Positions 1-7,983 of a stretch of DNA of 64,000 bases are shown piece by piece. The notes under the pieces were generated by a model, which was given only the letters and a program-made list of their open reading frames with translations, searched no databases and was not told the DNA's origin. Each line of letters starts with the position of its first letter. Position 1 is the first letter of the stretch. A program made the translations under genes and the position numbers. The stretch lies in NCBI GenBank assembly GCA_002633025.1, contig NMRB01000851.1:1834-65833 (forward strand). The letters are read 5' to 3'. This DNA is from Notospermus geniculatus. Lineage: Eukaryota > Nemertea > Pilidiophora > Heteronemertea > Lineidae.

Positions 1-917
1 TCAAGGTATGCCAGAGTGAGGATTGCATATACAGGTCCAATCTTTGAGCCCATGCAAGTTCCTTTCACTTGTAGAAAATGCTTATCTCCAAATTGGAACG
101 AGTTGTTATTTAGAATTAACGCAACACTTTCAAGTATAAACTCTCTTGAAAATCGATCATTTATGATGCCTTGGTGTTGATTGATCCAATATTCTAAAGC
201 TTCTAACCCAAGTGAATGTGGAATGTTTGAATAGAGACTTGTAACATCAAAGGTGGCTAGGATAGTATCTTCTGAAACCGTTGCAGGGATATGATTTAGG
301 AAATCAATATCATCCCGTATGTAACTTTTTGTCTCTTTGAGCAAGGGTTGTAGAATGATATCTATTAAATTACTTAGCCTGTGAGTTGGACAAATGGGAC
401 CTGCAACAATAGGGCGGAGTTTAAGATCATTTGGTCTCAGGATTCTGATGTATTCAGAGTTTTGCTTTTCGATTTCTCGACAGATTTCTTTGGATTTGTG
501 AATTTTAGGGAGACCATAGAAATTACTAGTCTTGCTTTCAAATTTAGTCAGATATTCCTTTTCTTCTTTTGTCAGGTTGGCACCATACTCATTAATAAGA
601 TGATTTATCTTTTGCATGACTTTCTTATCACTATTACCTTATAATTCTTGATAAAATTCCGTATTTTCTAGTTGTTCAGTAACTAGGCTTTCATAGTAGT
701 CTTTGCCCATGATGACTGTGGCACCCCCCTTATCAGCTTGTTTGATAATGATATTTTTATTTTCTCCTAAAGTTCTTAATGCTTTTTGTTGTCTGTGAGA
801 TAAATTTGAAATCTTGGGTTTATCATTTTGGAGAGGGTAGTGATTTATGAAATCAATAAAACTGTCCAATGTATCATTCCTACCACTACTGATTTGAGTA
901 TATTTCTTGTTGTGCAC
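1..917 (-). pseudogene. Penelope-like element reverse transcriptase, partial
   Basis: On the minus strand one frame runs from 917 to the window edge. The N-terminal part holds the Penelope-type signature IIIKQADKGGATVIM. Further on are FYGLPKIHK, RPIVAGPICPTHRLSNLID, the palm motif TFDVTSLYSNIPH and GTCMGSKIGP, in the order expected for Penelope-like RT; the YxDD motif and the GIY-YIG endonuclease would lie beyond position 1. A single in-frame TAA at 639-641 interrupts the frame, so this copy is defective unless the base is an error. The family copies an RNA template by target-primed transcription. The start at 917 is only the first Met of the open stretch; the true 5' end is unknown. Confidence 0.85.
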
Positions 918-942
918 TAATGCAGTGCTCTCTGTACTCTCT

Positions 943-1155
943 CAGTATAAGAGCTCTGAGAGGGTCCAGACGGAAGACTAGAAATCCCTTCTGCAGCGGC
1001 CAAAACACTAAAATTTAAGCATTTTTCCTTGAAAAGTGCCAAAATTTCAAGTATCAAAAAACCATGAAAAGTACTCAAAAAATAGCAAAATTGCCACTGC
1101 CGCCGCAAAAGCCCTTCACTTCTTCATCTGAAACCCCCTCAGAGCTCTTATACTG
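943..1155. repeat. Short inverted-repeat element, 213 bp
   Basis: An 18-bp perfect inverted repeat (CAGTATAAGAGCTCTGAG at 943-960 and its complement at 1138-1155), imperfectly longer inward, flanks about 177 bp of non-coding DNA. This fits a non-autonomous DNA transposon. I see no clear target duplication, so the superfamily is open. Confidence 0.6.
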
Positions 1156-1508
1156 TAGATTCCTACTGAATAAATGGCCGTGCCGGATATTTACTGTGTT
1201 AAATGTAGAAAATTCGCCTTTTAATTGAGGCATTACTGTTTTCCACTAACACTCTGTGGTCACATCTGGTCCGTGTATAGGCCTATGTCTAGTATTTCTG
1301 TACAAACCTCTATATACCTCTCCATACAACTTTTAATTGAATTGCCACATGTTAGGCTAGCCGCCTGATATAAATCTTAGTTCAATTATGTTTATATTAG
1401 GCCAGCGAAGCCACGACGCAGTTGTACACAAAGAGTAAAAGATTTATGATCACCACAGATGCTGGTTTGAAAGGGCGAGGGCTGATCGGCCGCATATAGG
1501 TTACAAAC
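1156..1508. other. Non-coding stretch at left end of the viral element
   Basis: No gene is visible. The left boundary of the viral element probably lies here, but no terminal inverted repeat could be identified because the other end of the element is missing from the window. Confidence 0.4.
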
Positions 1509-2103
1509 ATGGATAAGGAACAACTGAAAATTCTGGGTAGCTCATTTGATAAATTGTACTGGAAATTATCGGAAAAATACCCTGATGGATCGGAGTTAAA
1601 GTGTCTCTTTGATGAATTGTATAAAACATTTCCCGAATTCGATTCGGCACTTCATAACAAAGGAACAGAAGCAGGTGAGAAAGCACCCAAATAGTCATCT
1701 AAATACAACAAGCAACAACTAATAGACATGATCCAAAAATCGTTCACAAGTCATAAATTTTCACCTATTCCCATACAGGAGGATACGCCTGAAAATTGTG
1801 TTCAGAGCATTAAGATTCTTAATGAAAGGATTTTGTTCAAAAAAAAAGAAACTATAAGATGTGCATGTCTCCAGGGAGAGTTGTGTTAAAAAATTAAAAA
1901 AACTACATAAAAACAAAACAGTGAAAGTGTTTCTCCTACTGAAAGATTCCAAAGGATTTTCAACCACTTACATTAACTTTTTAATCCGGCAGTCAGAACT
2001 CTGTACAAAGTATGAGGGGTTACTTCATTGTGATTTGACTCTAAAGGTTATAAAGAACAATTTCCCCGCAATTAAAGCCGCTTGCGCACAGATATGGGAT
2101 TGA
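1509..2103 (+). pseudogene. Small viral-element protein, broken
   Basis: The frame opens with MDKEQLKILGSSF at 1509, meets a TAG at 1692-1694, continues in the same frame to TAA at 1885-1887, and is picked up in another frame to the stop at 2101-2103 (C-terminal part ending AACAQIWD). It therefore carries at least one nonsense change and one frameshift if it was one gene of about 190 codons. The product is lysine-rich, with no motif I can name. Unlike the other element genes it lacks TAAATG at its start (ACAAACATGG). Its identity as a left-end gene of the element is inferred from position and AT-richness. Confidence 0.5.
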
Positions 2104-2464
2104 TCAGCTCCACAATAAAGAGGAACGGATTCTGGGCCCCAAAGGGATGTGACGTCACAATTTTCAGGTCACCGGGTGACCGTTTTCTATTTTTAGCTCT
2201 CTCGGTCTTTGACCACAACGACAAAGTTGTGAAAATCGTGAAACCGTGAAACGTCAGCATAGCTGAATCATTTCTAACTTATCCAGGCATTGACCTTGTA
2301 TTTAAAGTGCATCAAATCAAACTGGAATAGTTTCATGGTTTGACCTACATTCATCATCAACAGTGCCATCTCGTGGGTACTCCAGGAACTAACCCTGCAA
2401 GGATCATCAACAATGCCATCTCTTAGTCGTCCTCGGAACTGAATCAGCTTTGCTGTCACTTCGA
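2104..2464. other. Intergenic stretch with hairpins
   Basis: No gene. It holds two GC-rich hairpins (GGTCACCGGGTGACC at 2167-2181; GGTC-TTT-GACC at 2204-2214) and a degenerate direct repeat of CATCATCAACARTGCCATCTC-like sequence (about 2350 and 2402). It ends in the double-hairpin repeat at 2444-2475. Confidence 0.6.
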
Positions 2465-2475
2465 CTACGTCGTGA
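2444..2475. repeat. Double-hairpin repeat, copy with identical twin at 7151
   Basis: First hairpin CAGC-TTT-GCTG, then a second palindromic half ending CGTCGTGA. All 32 bases are identical to 7151-7182. Here it supplies the last codons and the stop of the minus-strand gene at 2465. Confidence 0.85.
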
Positions 2476-3463
2476 ATTCCAGTTTATTGGTTGCAAGGGT
2501 AAAATGTATCATAACAGGGCTTTCTCTGAAATTAACTACCTTTCCGGCTCGTGAATTAGTTATCTGGAATGTTAAGTGGTTTGTTGCTTTATTTACAATT
2601 CTTGTACAACTGTTAGGTTCATATCTTTGTAATTTTATCTGTTCACCATCATCGATTGGAATTGAACATAAAATGTCTGAGTGTTTATTGTTGAGGAGTG
2701 TATGTTCTTGGTTGACTAAGTTGCATCTCAAAAAGAGATCTGTAACATAAAAAGGTAAAGGTTTGGTTGAGTAATATCTACCCTTTTTGGTGAAAGTTTC
2801 CTGTTTAAAACCGAACCATTTATTAACTATGTCTACTGCATACTCAGTTACTTTATTATAGAACGTTTTTCTCACTTTCAAATTTAAATTAGTTGTAATA
2901 GGAGATACGCCTCTAGATTCCCCAACCGAACTTTCGTTGGGCTCTCTTTTCTGAACCAACATATCAAAGTTGAAATCCTTATCCTCTATTAAATTAATCA
3001 CCATATAGTTGTTATCACATTCAACTTTAACATGATTTATCTCACTATCTTCTATTATTTTTTGCCACTCATTACAGAACTCACTTAAACTGAAATGCCT
3101 GTTAAGTGGGAAAACATTTTCTTTTTCATCAATAAAAGGTGTATCATAATAATTTTGCCGCCTTTCTTCAATAGATACACATTGAGTTACTGCTTCTTCC
3201 TGTGGTACTCTCGGGAATTTCTTAGCTCCCTCTTCACAAACTTCTCTAGCATTTATAACTTCACCTTTCTCCTTATGTTTTTTAGATGAAATCAAGTGAA
3301 AAACCTTCACACCTTCTGGAAGAAAATCTCCACTCCACCAAGAGTTGTAAAATGATATGCTTTTTATAGTAATAGACTTGATGAAATGGTAATTCTCTAA
3401 ATAGATGTCATATGTAGCTTCTTCACATTCTGGCTCCTCAATAAAATAGTCTATATCAACCAT
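2465..3463 (-). CDS. Penton-like minor capsid protein, second paralogue
   Basis: A 332-residue protein at the far end of the leftward virion block. Its C-terminal half matches the neighbour at 4597-5373: NLVNQEHTLLNNKHSDILCS here against DILNTEHTLENGKKSDILAR there, followed in both by IPI or LPI, a QRY/QY-type segment and a final beta-rich stretch near the C-terminus. That neighbour has the layout of a single-jelly-roll penton-like protein, so I infer the same fold here with an N-terminal or inserted extension of about 75 residues. The start is ATTAAATGG. The last residues (EFTT) and the stop come from the double-hairpin repeat, so the original C-terminus may have been changed. The capsid role is inferred; the paralogy is visible. 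Confidence 0.65.
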   Translation of the reverse strand: MVDIDYFIEEPECEEATYDIYLENYHFIKSITIKSISFYNSWWSGDFLPEGVKVFHLISSKKHKEKGEVINAREVCEEGAKKFPRVPQEEAVTQCVSIEERRQNYYDTPFIDEKENVFPLNRHFSLSEFCNEWQKIIEDSEINHVKVECDNNYMVINLIEDKDFNFDMLVQKREPNESSVGESRGVSPITTNLNLKVRKTFYNKVTEYAVDIVNKWFGFKQETFTKKGRYYSTKPLPFYVTDLFLRCNLVNQEHTLLNNKHSDILCSIPIDDGEQIKLQRYEPNSCTRIVNKATNHLTFQITNSRAGKVVNFRESPVMIHFTLATNKLEFTT

Positions 3464-3465
3464 TT

Positions 3466-3575
3466 AATTCGTAATAATTTGGGGGTGCTGACGGAGTCAA
3501 TCCTGATGGTATAACTTGTGGATAATAATCGTGAAACGGAGGCGACTGCCAATAGTAGTAATGATAAATGTGTGA
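3466..3575 (-). other. Open -1 frame with PSAP/PPxY motifs after the 3581 gene
   Basis: Between the genes at 3581 and 3463 the minus strand holds an open frame without an ATG. It is rich in Tyr and Pro and ends PSAPPNYYELNG, with its TGA overlapping the next gene's start. PSAP and PPNY match the two classical ESCRT/NEDD4 late-domain motifs. The frame extends upstream, in the -1 phase, into the end of the 3581-4228 gene, where A-AAA-AAG occurs in the slippery register (about 3637-3643) just before a GC-rich hairpin. It may be reached by ribosomal frameshifting, or it may be a gene tail displaced by an indel. Confidence 0.45.
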
Positions 3576-3580
3576 CTCAG

Positions 3581-4228
3581 TTACTGAGTTTTCAACTTTT
3601 CTATCATCTCGTTTTGGGCGGCTGACCGGCCTAACTTTTTTCCTTCTTCTAAAAAAGTCTTTTTAAGTGTTTCTACGTCTATATTTTGACCAACAGTTTC
3701 TCTTTGCTTTTTTCTTATGCCATTCTTTAAGACAATATATTTCTCTTTTTCAGCTGTAATTAGTGCAAACTCTTCTTGCGTAATATGCGAATCTGTTAAA
3801 GCCTTACTAATTAAATTATTAACTGTATTTAACTTTGAGACTGCTAACATTCCTATCTTTTCATGTTTTTCAATTTTACTCTGACATGTTTTAGCAAAAA
3901 AATTTAAAGTTGAAGAAAGAAGTGCACTTCCAATTGTTACACCACCTAACGCAAAACCAATTGGTGCTGTAATGATACCAGCTAATGCGGTTACTCCAAC
4001 TGAACCAGCAGCAACACTTGTAAAATTTAAGAAGTAGTTAGTATAACAGAAAGCGTTAAATGCCTTCATGTATTTGGAATACGTTTTTCTTCTAGTTTCT
4101 ATCTCATCCTCAAAGAACTTTTTTATTTCTGAAATATGATGTAATCTAAATTCCATAGAGTTTGGTAAAGGTGGTAAATCGGGATATATTCTTTTAGTTT
4201 CAATTTCTTCACCCAGCTGATCACCCAT
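3581..4228 (-). CDS. Hydrophobic membrane protein of the viral element
   Basis: A 215-residue protein. Residues about 70-110 form a long hydrophobic Gly/Ala-rich hairpin (SVGVTALAGIITAPIGFALG and onward), flanked by helical charged segments; the C-terminal third is Lys/Glu-rich (ISKALTDSHITQEEFALI). This suggests a membrane-inserted, mostly helical protein, possibly part of an internal membrane or a membrane-active virion component. I do not recognise a named family. The start is AATAAATGG, 4 nt after the upstream stop. A slippery A-AAA-AAG near the 3' end could feed the PSAP/PPNY frame. Confidence 0.6.
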   Translation of the reverse strand: MGDQLGEEIETKRIYPDLPPLPNSMEFRLHHISEIKKFFEDEIETRRKTYSKYMKAFNAFCYTNYFLNFTSVAAGSVGVTALAGIITAPIGFALGGVTIGSALLSSTLNFFAKTCQSKIEKHEKIGMLAVSKLNTVNNLISKALTDSHITQEEFALITAEKEKYIVLKNGIRKKQRETVGQNIDVETLKKTFLEEGKKLGRSAAQNEMIEKLKTQ

Positions 4229-4232
4229 TTAT

Positions 4233-4592
4233 TTAGTATGAAATAGTTGAGTCTAATTGTCGAGGAGAAATAGGTTTAGGGCGTGGTTTAGGTATAGTTA
4301 TAGGTTTAGGCTCTGCTGGTTCAGGTTTAGGCGATTCAACTTTAGGCGCTCGTGAAACGCCACTCCGTGGTTCAACTTTAGGTGCTTCAACTTTAGGCGG
4401 CTCAACTTTAGGGATAACCTGCAAGCACCATTCACCATCAATTAATATAGGCTCTGGTAAATCAGCTTTGCTGTCACTTCGTGAATAGACATTGTCGTCG
4501 CTTTGCGAATCACTTTCAATTTCGCGATTAGTTTCCTCTAACATTTTTTGCCAATTCGTCGGTCTCTTTGAATAACCCCAATATCTGCTCAT
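4233..4592 (-). CDS. Pro/Lys/Glu repeat protein
   Basis: A 119-residue low-complexity protein. Residues about 60-110 consist of degenerate PKVEPP/PKVEAP/PKPEPAEPKP repeats, and the N-terminal half is acidic. The stretch YSRSDSKADL is encoded by a double-hairpin repeat (4462-4484), and a second hairpin (4345-4370) encodes part of the middle. No domain is recognisable; it could be a flexible linker or packaging protein. The start is CTAAATGAG, directly after the stop of the penton-like gene. Confidence 0.55.
   Translation of the reverse strand: MSRYWGYSKRPTNWQKMLEETNREIESDSQSDDNVYSRSDSKADLPEPILIDGEWCLQVIPKVEPPKVEAPKVEPRSGVSRAPKVESPKPEPAEPKPITIPKPRPKPISPRQLDSTISY
4345..4370. repeat. Double-hairpin repeat inside the Pro-rich gene
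   Basis: GGCG-loop-CGCC (4345-4361) followed by CCAC-TCC-GTGG (4360-4370). It is a variant of the family with different stems. Confidence 0.6.
4462..4484. repeat. Double-hairpin repeat inside the Pro-rich gene
   Basis: CAGC-TTT-GCTG followed by TCAC-TTC-GTGA. On the minus strand it encodes SRSDSKAD, close to the ATPase N-terminus RSRSDSKAE. Confidence 0.75.
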
Positions 4593-4596
4593 TTAG

Positions 4597-5373
4597 TTAA
4601 CAATAAAACTGATTTATCACAACTGAATACTGAACATCCGCGCCATTAAACTTTATATTTTTATTTTTTTCATCAGTGATCCAAAGCCTTAATTTGTTAA
4701 ATCTGTTTTTGCAAGGCCGTGGGGTTGTTAAATTAACGAAGTTGTATTGTAGCATTTCTCCAAAATCACATTCTTTAATTGGTAATCTGGCTAATATATC
4801 ACTTTTTTTACCATTTTCAAGTGTGTGTTCTGTATTAAGTATATCACAATGAATAATGAAATAATCAAAAAGTTTGAAGTTAATTGGTTTGTCACCCAGT
4901 ATTACTCCTTTTGATCTGTCTTTTGCAACTGGCCCGACATATCTATTATCAAGGCCTAATAATTTTTTAGAATGCTCCTCTATAAGAATTTTGTAATCTT
5001 CAACAGTTTTTCCTCTAGCTATCATAAATGTAATTTGTATCTTGGCGTCATATGGTCGTAAATCAAACGAAATCTTGTTTCTGTCTATACCTTTTGTTTG
5101 TAATTGATTTTTGAATTCCTTGTTGAATAAAGGTAATGTATAGAACCCATCTGGCATAATAATATGTTTTCCACGCCGATCTTCATAAATAACAAATCTA
5201 GTATTATCTCTTGCATCTGAAATATTGTAAAATGTACAAGGTATTCCTGCATAAACAATTCTGATGCTTTCTACATTTTCTACTTCTTCATCTAATTGAA
5301 TTGTTAAGTCATTTGCTTCTTGGCCAGGATAATCCTTTGAATCAATCATTAACATTTTTTCCACACGGCTCAT
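4597..5373 (-). CDS. Penton-like minor capsid protein
   Basis: A 258-residue beta-rich protein. The N-terminus (MLMIDSKDYPG, then DLTIQLDEEVENVESIRIVY) and the C-terminus (FNGADVQYSVVI) have the look of the single-jelly-roll minor capsid/penton proteins of Polinton- and adintovirus-like elements, which occupy the vertices of the capsid. The segment around NTEHTLENGKKSDILARLPI is shared with the larger paralogue at 2465-3463. The start is AATAAATGAG, where TAA is also the stop of the upstream gene. The reading frame is intact. The fold is inferred from pattern, and structure prediction would settle it. Confidence 0.7.
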   Translation of the reverse strand: MSRVEKMLMIDSKDYPGQEANDLTIQLDEEVENVESIRIVYAGIPCTFYNISDARDNTRFVIYEDRRGKHIIMPDGFYTLPLFNKEFKNQLQTKGIDRNKISFDLRPYDAKIQITFMIARGKTVEDYKILIEEHSKKLLGLDNRYVGPVAKDRSKGVILGDKPINFKLFDYFIIHCDILNTEHTLENGKKSDILARLPIKECDFGEMLQYNFVNLTTPRPCKNRFNKLRLWITDEKNKNIKFNGADVQYSVVINQFYC

Positions 5374-5856
5374 TTATTCCATAGAAAATATATCTTTATT
5401 TCGTGGAGTATTTTGAGATTGCTCCACTTTAGGTTTAGGGCTTTGCCGTTCACCTTTGGTGACGCTGTGCGATTTAGGTTTAGGTTTTACTCTGCTGAAT
5501 TTACACCAAACTATTATAACACCAACAATTAAAACTGTTGGTAATAATAAGGCTGATCGGCCCCATGAGAAATTATTTTCGGAGGGTTTCTGCGGTTGAA
5601 CTTCACCTGCGTCATCAGTAATTGTGTCCAACGAAGTTGGCGTTTCACGGTCCATCTTTTCAGTCTTATCACTTAGGGAAGGTGAAACGGTAGTAGAGTT
5701 CAATAAATCCTGTTTTCTCTTTTTAAATTCTTGAGACCTTCTCCCTAATTCTCTACTCCAAGCTAATTGCTTTTCTGATGTAGGTTTTTTGGGGGGTGAC
5801 ACAGTCGTCACTTTCTCCGCCTGCTGCTCCGGCTTCTCCGACACTGTCGTTTCCAT
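5374..5856 (-). CDS. Single-pass membrane protein
   Basis: A 160-residue protein. Residues 1-95 are polar and Ser/Thr/Lys-rich with a basic helix (LGRRSQEFKKRKQDLL). One membrane segment follows (about residues 102-121, ALLLPTVLIVGVIIVW), then a short basic tail. The start ATATAAATGG overlaps the end of the upstream frame by 104 nt. A hairpin repeat at 5449-5473 encodes part of the tail. The function is unknown; it is probably a virion membrane or assembly protein. Confidence 0.6.
   Translation of the reverse strand: METTVSEKPEQQAEKVTTVSPPKKPTSEKQLAWSRELGRRSQEFKKRKQDLLNSTTVSPSLSDKTEKMDRETPTSLDTITDDAGEVQPQKPSENNFSWGRSALLLPTVLIVGVIIVWCKFSRVKPKPKSHSVTKGERQSPKPKVEQSQNTPRNKDIFSME
5449..5473. repeat. 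Double-hairpin repeat
   Basis: CACC-TTT-GGTG followed by GACGCTGTGCGAT. The first stem differs from the CAGC/GCTG copies on both sides, a paired change. Confidence 0.7.
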
Positions 5857-6544
5857 TTATATCCATTGAAAATGGCGTTATACGATCTGTTGAATTCCTA
5901 ACTCGGACACTGTCCGCACTCTGTGAACAATTTCCAAATGTAATTAAACTTGTTGAAGCAACAGCCATTAAAGCTCCCATTTTCACAGTTAACCATCCTG
6001 TCCATCTATCCATTTCACTATTTATAACGTAGTCATTTCTTAAATCTTCATAAAGCTTTTCTTCATCACTAATAGGAAGAAGCCATGTTGCTAGTTTAGA
6101 ATAAGATTTGAGTATCATCTTACCAAAAGTATCATTAATTCTAGCTGATACTGCGCTTGTGTAAATCCTGTGGTATTTTATTAAGTCTTTTTCTAACATG
6201 TTGTCAAGGTCTTGAAAAGTTAGTTGTTTATTAAGAAACTCTTTTGTTTTACCAGTTGCAACTAAAATCTCTAAATCTGCTTTAGCTTGTTTGCCTTGTT
6301 CAGACAGTGGTTGACTAGGAATAACAAAATTTTGACTAGGATTCGACTGCGTCACACTAGGATTAACTGGTAGTCCGTTGAGCGGCATTGCTTGTTGGTT
6401 TTGTTGAATTTTAGTTGGACCTAGTTGGTTCAGCTGTGCTGACGAGGTGATTCTAGTTGGAGCTAGTTGGTAACTGTTAGTTGGTTGTAGTGCCATATTT
6501 TTCATTACTTGGTCTACAGCTTGCATCTCGGCGTTATTCATCAT
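5753..6544 (-). CDS. Viral-element protein of unknown function
   Basis: A frame of 263 residues. Residues 1-85 are Gln/Asn/Pro-rich with a repeated (L)xPTRI/LGPTKI motif. Residues about 90-200 form a helical domain (LTFQDLDNMLEKDLIKYHRI; ISDEEKLYEDLRNDYVINSE), ending in a hydrophobic stretch (MGALMAVASTSLITF, about 193-207) that may be a membrane anchor. Its start ATTAAATGATG overlaps the ATPase stop. The last about 35 codons overlap the next gene and include a hairpin repeat at 5904-5925. In another frame a TAA lies exactly at the next gene's TAAATG, so the natural end may be there and a small indel may have lengthened this frame. Confidence 0.55.
   Translation of the reverse strand: MMNNAEMQAVDQVMKNMALQPTNSYQLAPTRITSSAQLNQLGPTKIQQNQQAMPLNGLPVNPSVTQSNPSQNFVIPSQPLSEQGKQAKADLEILVATGKTKEFLNKQLTFQDLDNMLEKDLIKYHRIYTSAVSARINDTFGKMILKSYSKLATWLLPISDEEKLYEDLRNDYVINSEMDRWTGWLTVKMGALMAVASTSLITFGNCSQSADSVRVRNSTDRITPFSMDINGNDSVGEAGAAGGESDDCVTPQKTYIRKAISLE
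5904..5925. repeat. Double-hairpin repeat
   Basis: CGGAC-ACT-GTCCG followed by CAC-TCT-GTG. It lies near the 3' end of the 5753-6544 frame and may have caused the long overlap with the next gene. Confidence 0.65.
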
Positions 6545-7188
6545 TTAATTAGCAAGAAATCATGAGGAAATTGTAATCTCAACACCAGTTTTGCATTTCT
6601 ATTGTCTTTTAACTCCGTGATTACCTCATTTCTTCTCTCTTTAGGAATAATAGCGTTTTCTTCTAAAGCTTGTTTCATTGCATTTTCGTCTTTGTTAAAG
6701 AAAAGCACCAATAATCTGATATTCTCTCTATAATCCTTCACAATTGAATTGTACTTTTGAATTAATACCCACGTGGTAATCCCATAATGTCTTCCTGAAA
6801 ATGCTAAATCACACAATTCAGTAGCTTTCCTTTTAGAATCTTGTAAATTAGCACAATCATCAATTATAAACAAAGTATTAGTTCCTTTAAAAATTTGTAA
6901 ACAACACAAGAGAGCAATGTTTAGATTTGTTTTTACCATCGATGGATCAAACACAATAAAGTTCCTATCTTTAAAAATCCATTTACAGTTATAGGTTTTA
7001 TTATAATCAAACGTCGGACAAAACAAAACAATATTATCATAAAAGCCGAGATATGTTGTTTCCAGCAAATCAAGCACAAAATGTGTTTTTCCACAATTGG
7101 TTACCCCTGAAATAATAGCATTGTAAGGTTCAAAGATAAACAAGTCGGATTCAGCTTTGCTGTCACTTCGACTACGTCGTGATTTCAT
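6541..7188 (-). CDS. Genome-packaging ATPase (FtsK/HerA-type)
   Basis: A 215-residue P-loop ATPase and the first gene of the leftward block. The Walker A motif is GVTNCGKT at residues about 28-35. The Walker B motif is LFIIDDC at about 107-113, followed by FSGRHYGITTWVLIQKYNSI, the pattern expected for the arginine/sensor region of A32/FtsK-like packaging ATPases of Polintons, adintoviruses and relatives. These pump genomic DNA into the capsid. The frame is intact and of usual length. The N-terminus (MKSRRSRSDSKAESD) is encoded by the 32-base double-hairpin repeat at 7151-7182, so the first about 13 residues look acquired. The start is AATAAATGA, 15 nt from the divergent gene. Confidence 0.85.
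   Translation of the reverse strand: MKSRRSRSDSKAESDLFIFEPYNAIISGVTNCGKTHFVLDLLETTYLGFYDNIVLFCPTFDYNKTYNCKWIFKDRNFIVFDPSMVKTNLNIALLCCLQIFKGTNTLFIIDDCANLQDSKRKATELCDLAFSGRHYGITTWVLIQKYNSIVKDYRENIRLLVLFFNKDENAMKQALEENAIIPKERRNEVITELKDNRNAKLVLRLQFPHDFLLIK
7151..7182. repeat. Double-hairpin repeat coding the ATPase N-terminus
   Basis: Identical over 32 bases to 2444-2475. It is read in frame on the minus strand as SRRSRSDSKAES within the first 15 residues of the ATPase. Confidence 0.85.
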
Positions 7189-7206
7189 TTATTATAAATA
7201 ACAATG
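7183..7206. promoter_or_regulatory. Divergent start region between ATPase and rightward gene
   Basis: Only 15 nt separate the two start codons. The core TTATTATAAATAA is nearly self-complementary and contains TAAATG for the ATPase and ATAAATAACAATG for the rightward gene. A shared bidirectional promoter is inferred. Confidence 0.45.
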
Positions 7207-7297
7207 TGGCAAGATGGTAACATAATATTTACTCAAAGAACTTTAACTCCAGAGAAATCACAAAGTCACGAATCACCAAATCGCAAATCACAAAGTG

Positions 7298-7363
7298 TCA
7301 GCAAAGCTGAAGCGTCACCGAAGGGGGAAGAGCCAAAAGAATCACAAAGTGACAGCAGAGCTG
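7298..7363. repeat. Two hairpin repeats in tandem
   Basis: TCAGC-AAA-GCTGA at 7298-7310 and CAGC-AGA-GCTG at 7353-7363, in the 5' coding part of the gene at 7204. They encode SKAE and SRAE, the same peptide as other copies. Confidence 0.7.
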
Positions 7364-7983
7364 AACCCAAAAGGCCTGAAATCCTGAAAGATATGGATAT
7401 TTTACAATTTAAAGTTTATGTTACGACCACGCGATATTTCTGGGTTAATTTACCAGACGTTGTACCAAGTAGTATTAACTTTACAAGGAAAGAAGATGTT
7501 ATACGTTTTAAAAGAAAACCATTAACTTTCTACCAAAATCAATATAACATGGTAATTTGGTGCGTAACAGCTGGATGCGGAATATCACTTCACGATATTA
7601 ATAATACAATTCCGGCCGATCAGCCGTTAATTCACACAATTTATAGATTTCATTTGTATTATCAAGTTAATAAAATACTAAAATACTTACAAATACCAAG
7701 ACCAGGTGAAACAGATTTCAATCCCATAAATAATCACATTAACATGAGAAATTATGATTTTATAAAGAAAGAGTTTGGCATAAGTGATCATCAGGAATTT
7801 TACATTGATGAACCTTGGCCTTATGATTATAATCCTAATCTTAGTTTCTGGAAAGGAATAACTGTTACTTCTGGCGGTCATATAATAATAAAACGGTATT
7901 TGTATGGCGCCGCTCATCTATGTATCGCAGCGCCTCACAGAGTTAAAATACTGCAGAGATTGAGAGATTGTAAAACATTATAA

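Noticed and set aside
917-1108. 63-codon minus-strand frame upstream of the Penelope-like frame
   Set aside because: It lies within the short inverted-repeat element and has no protein-like signal.
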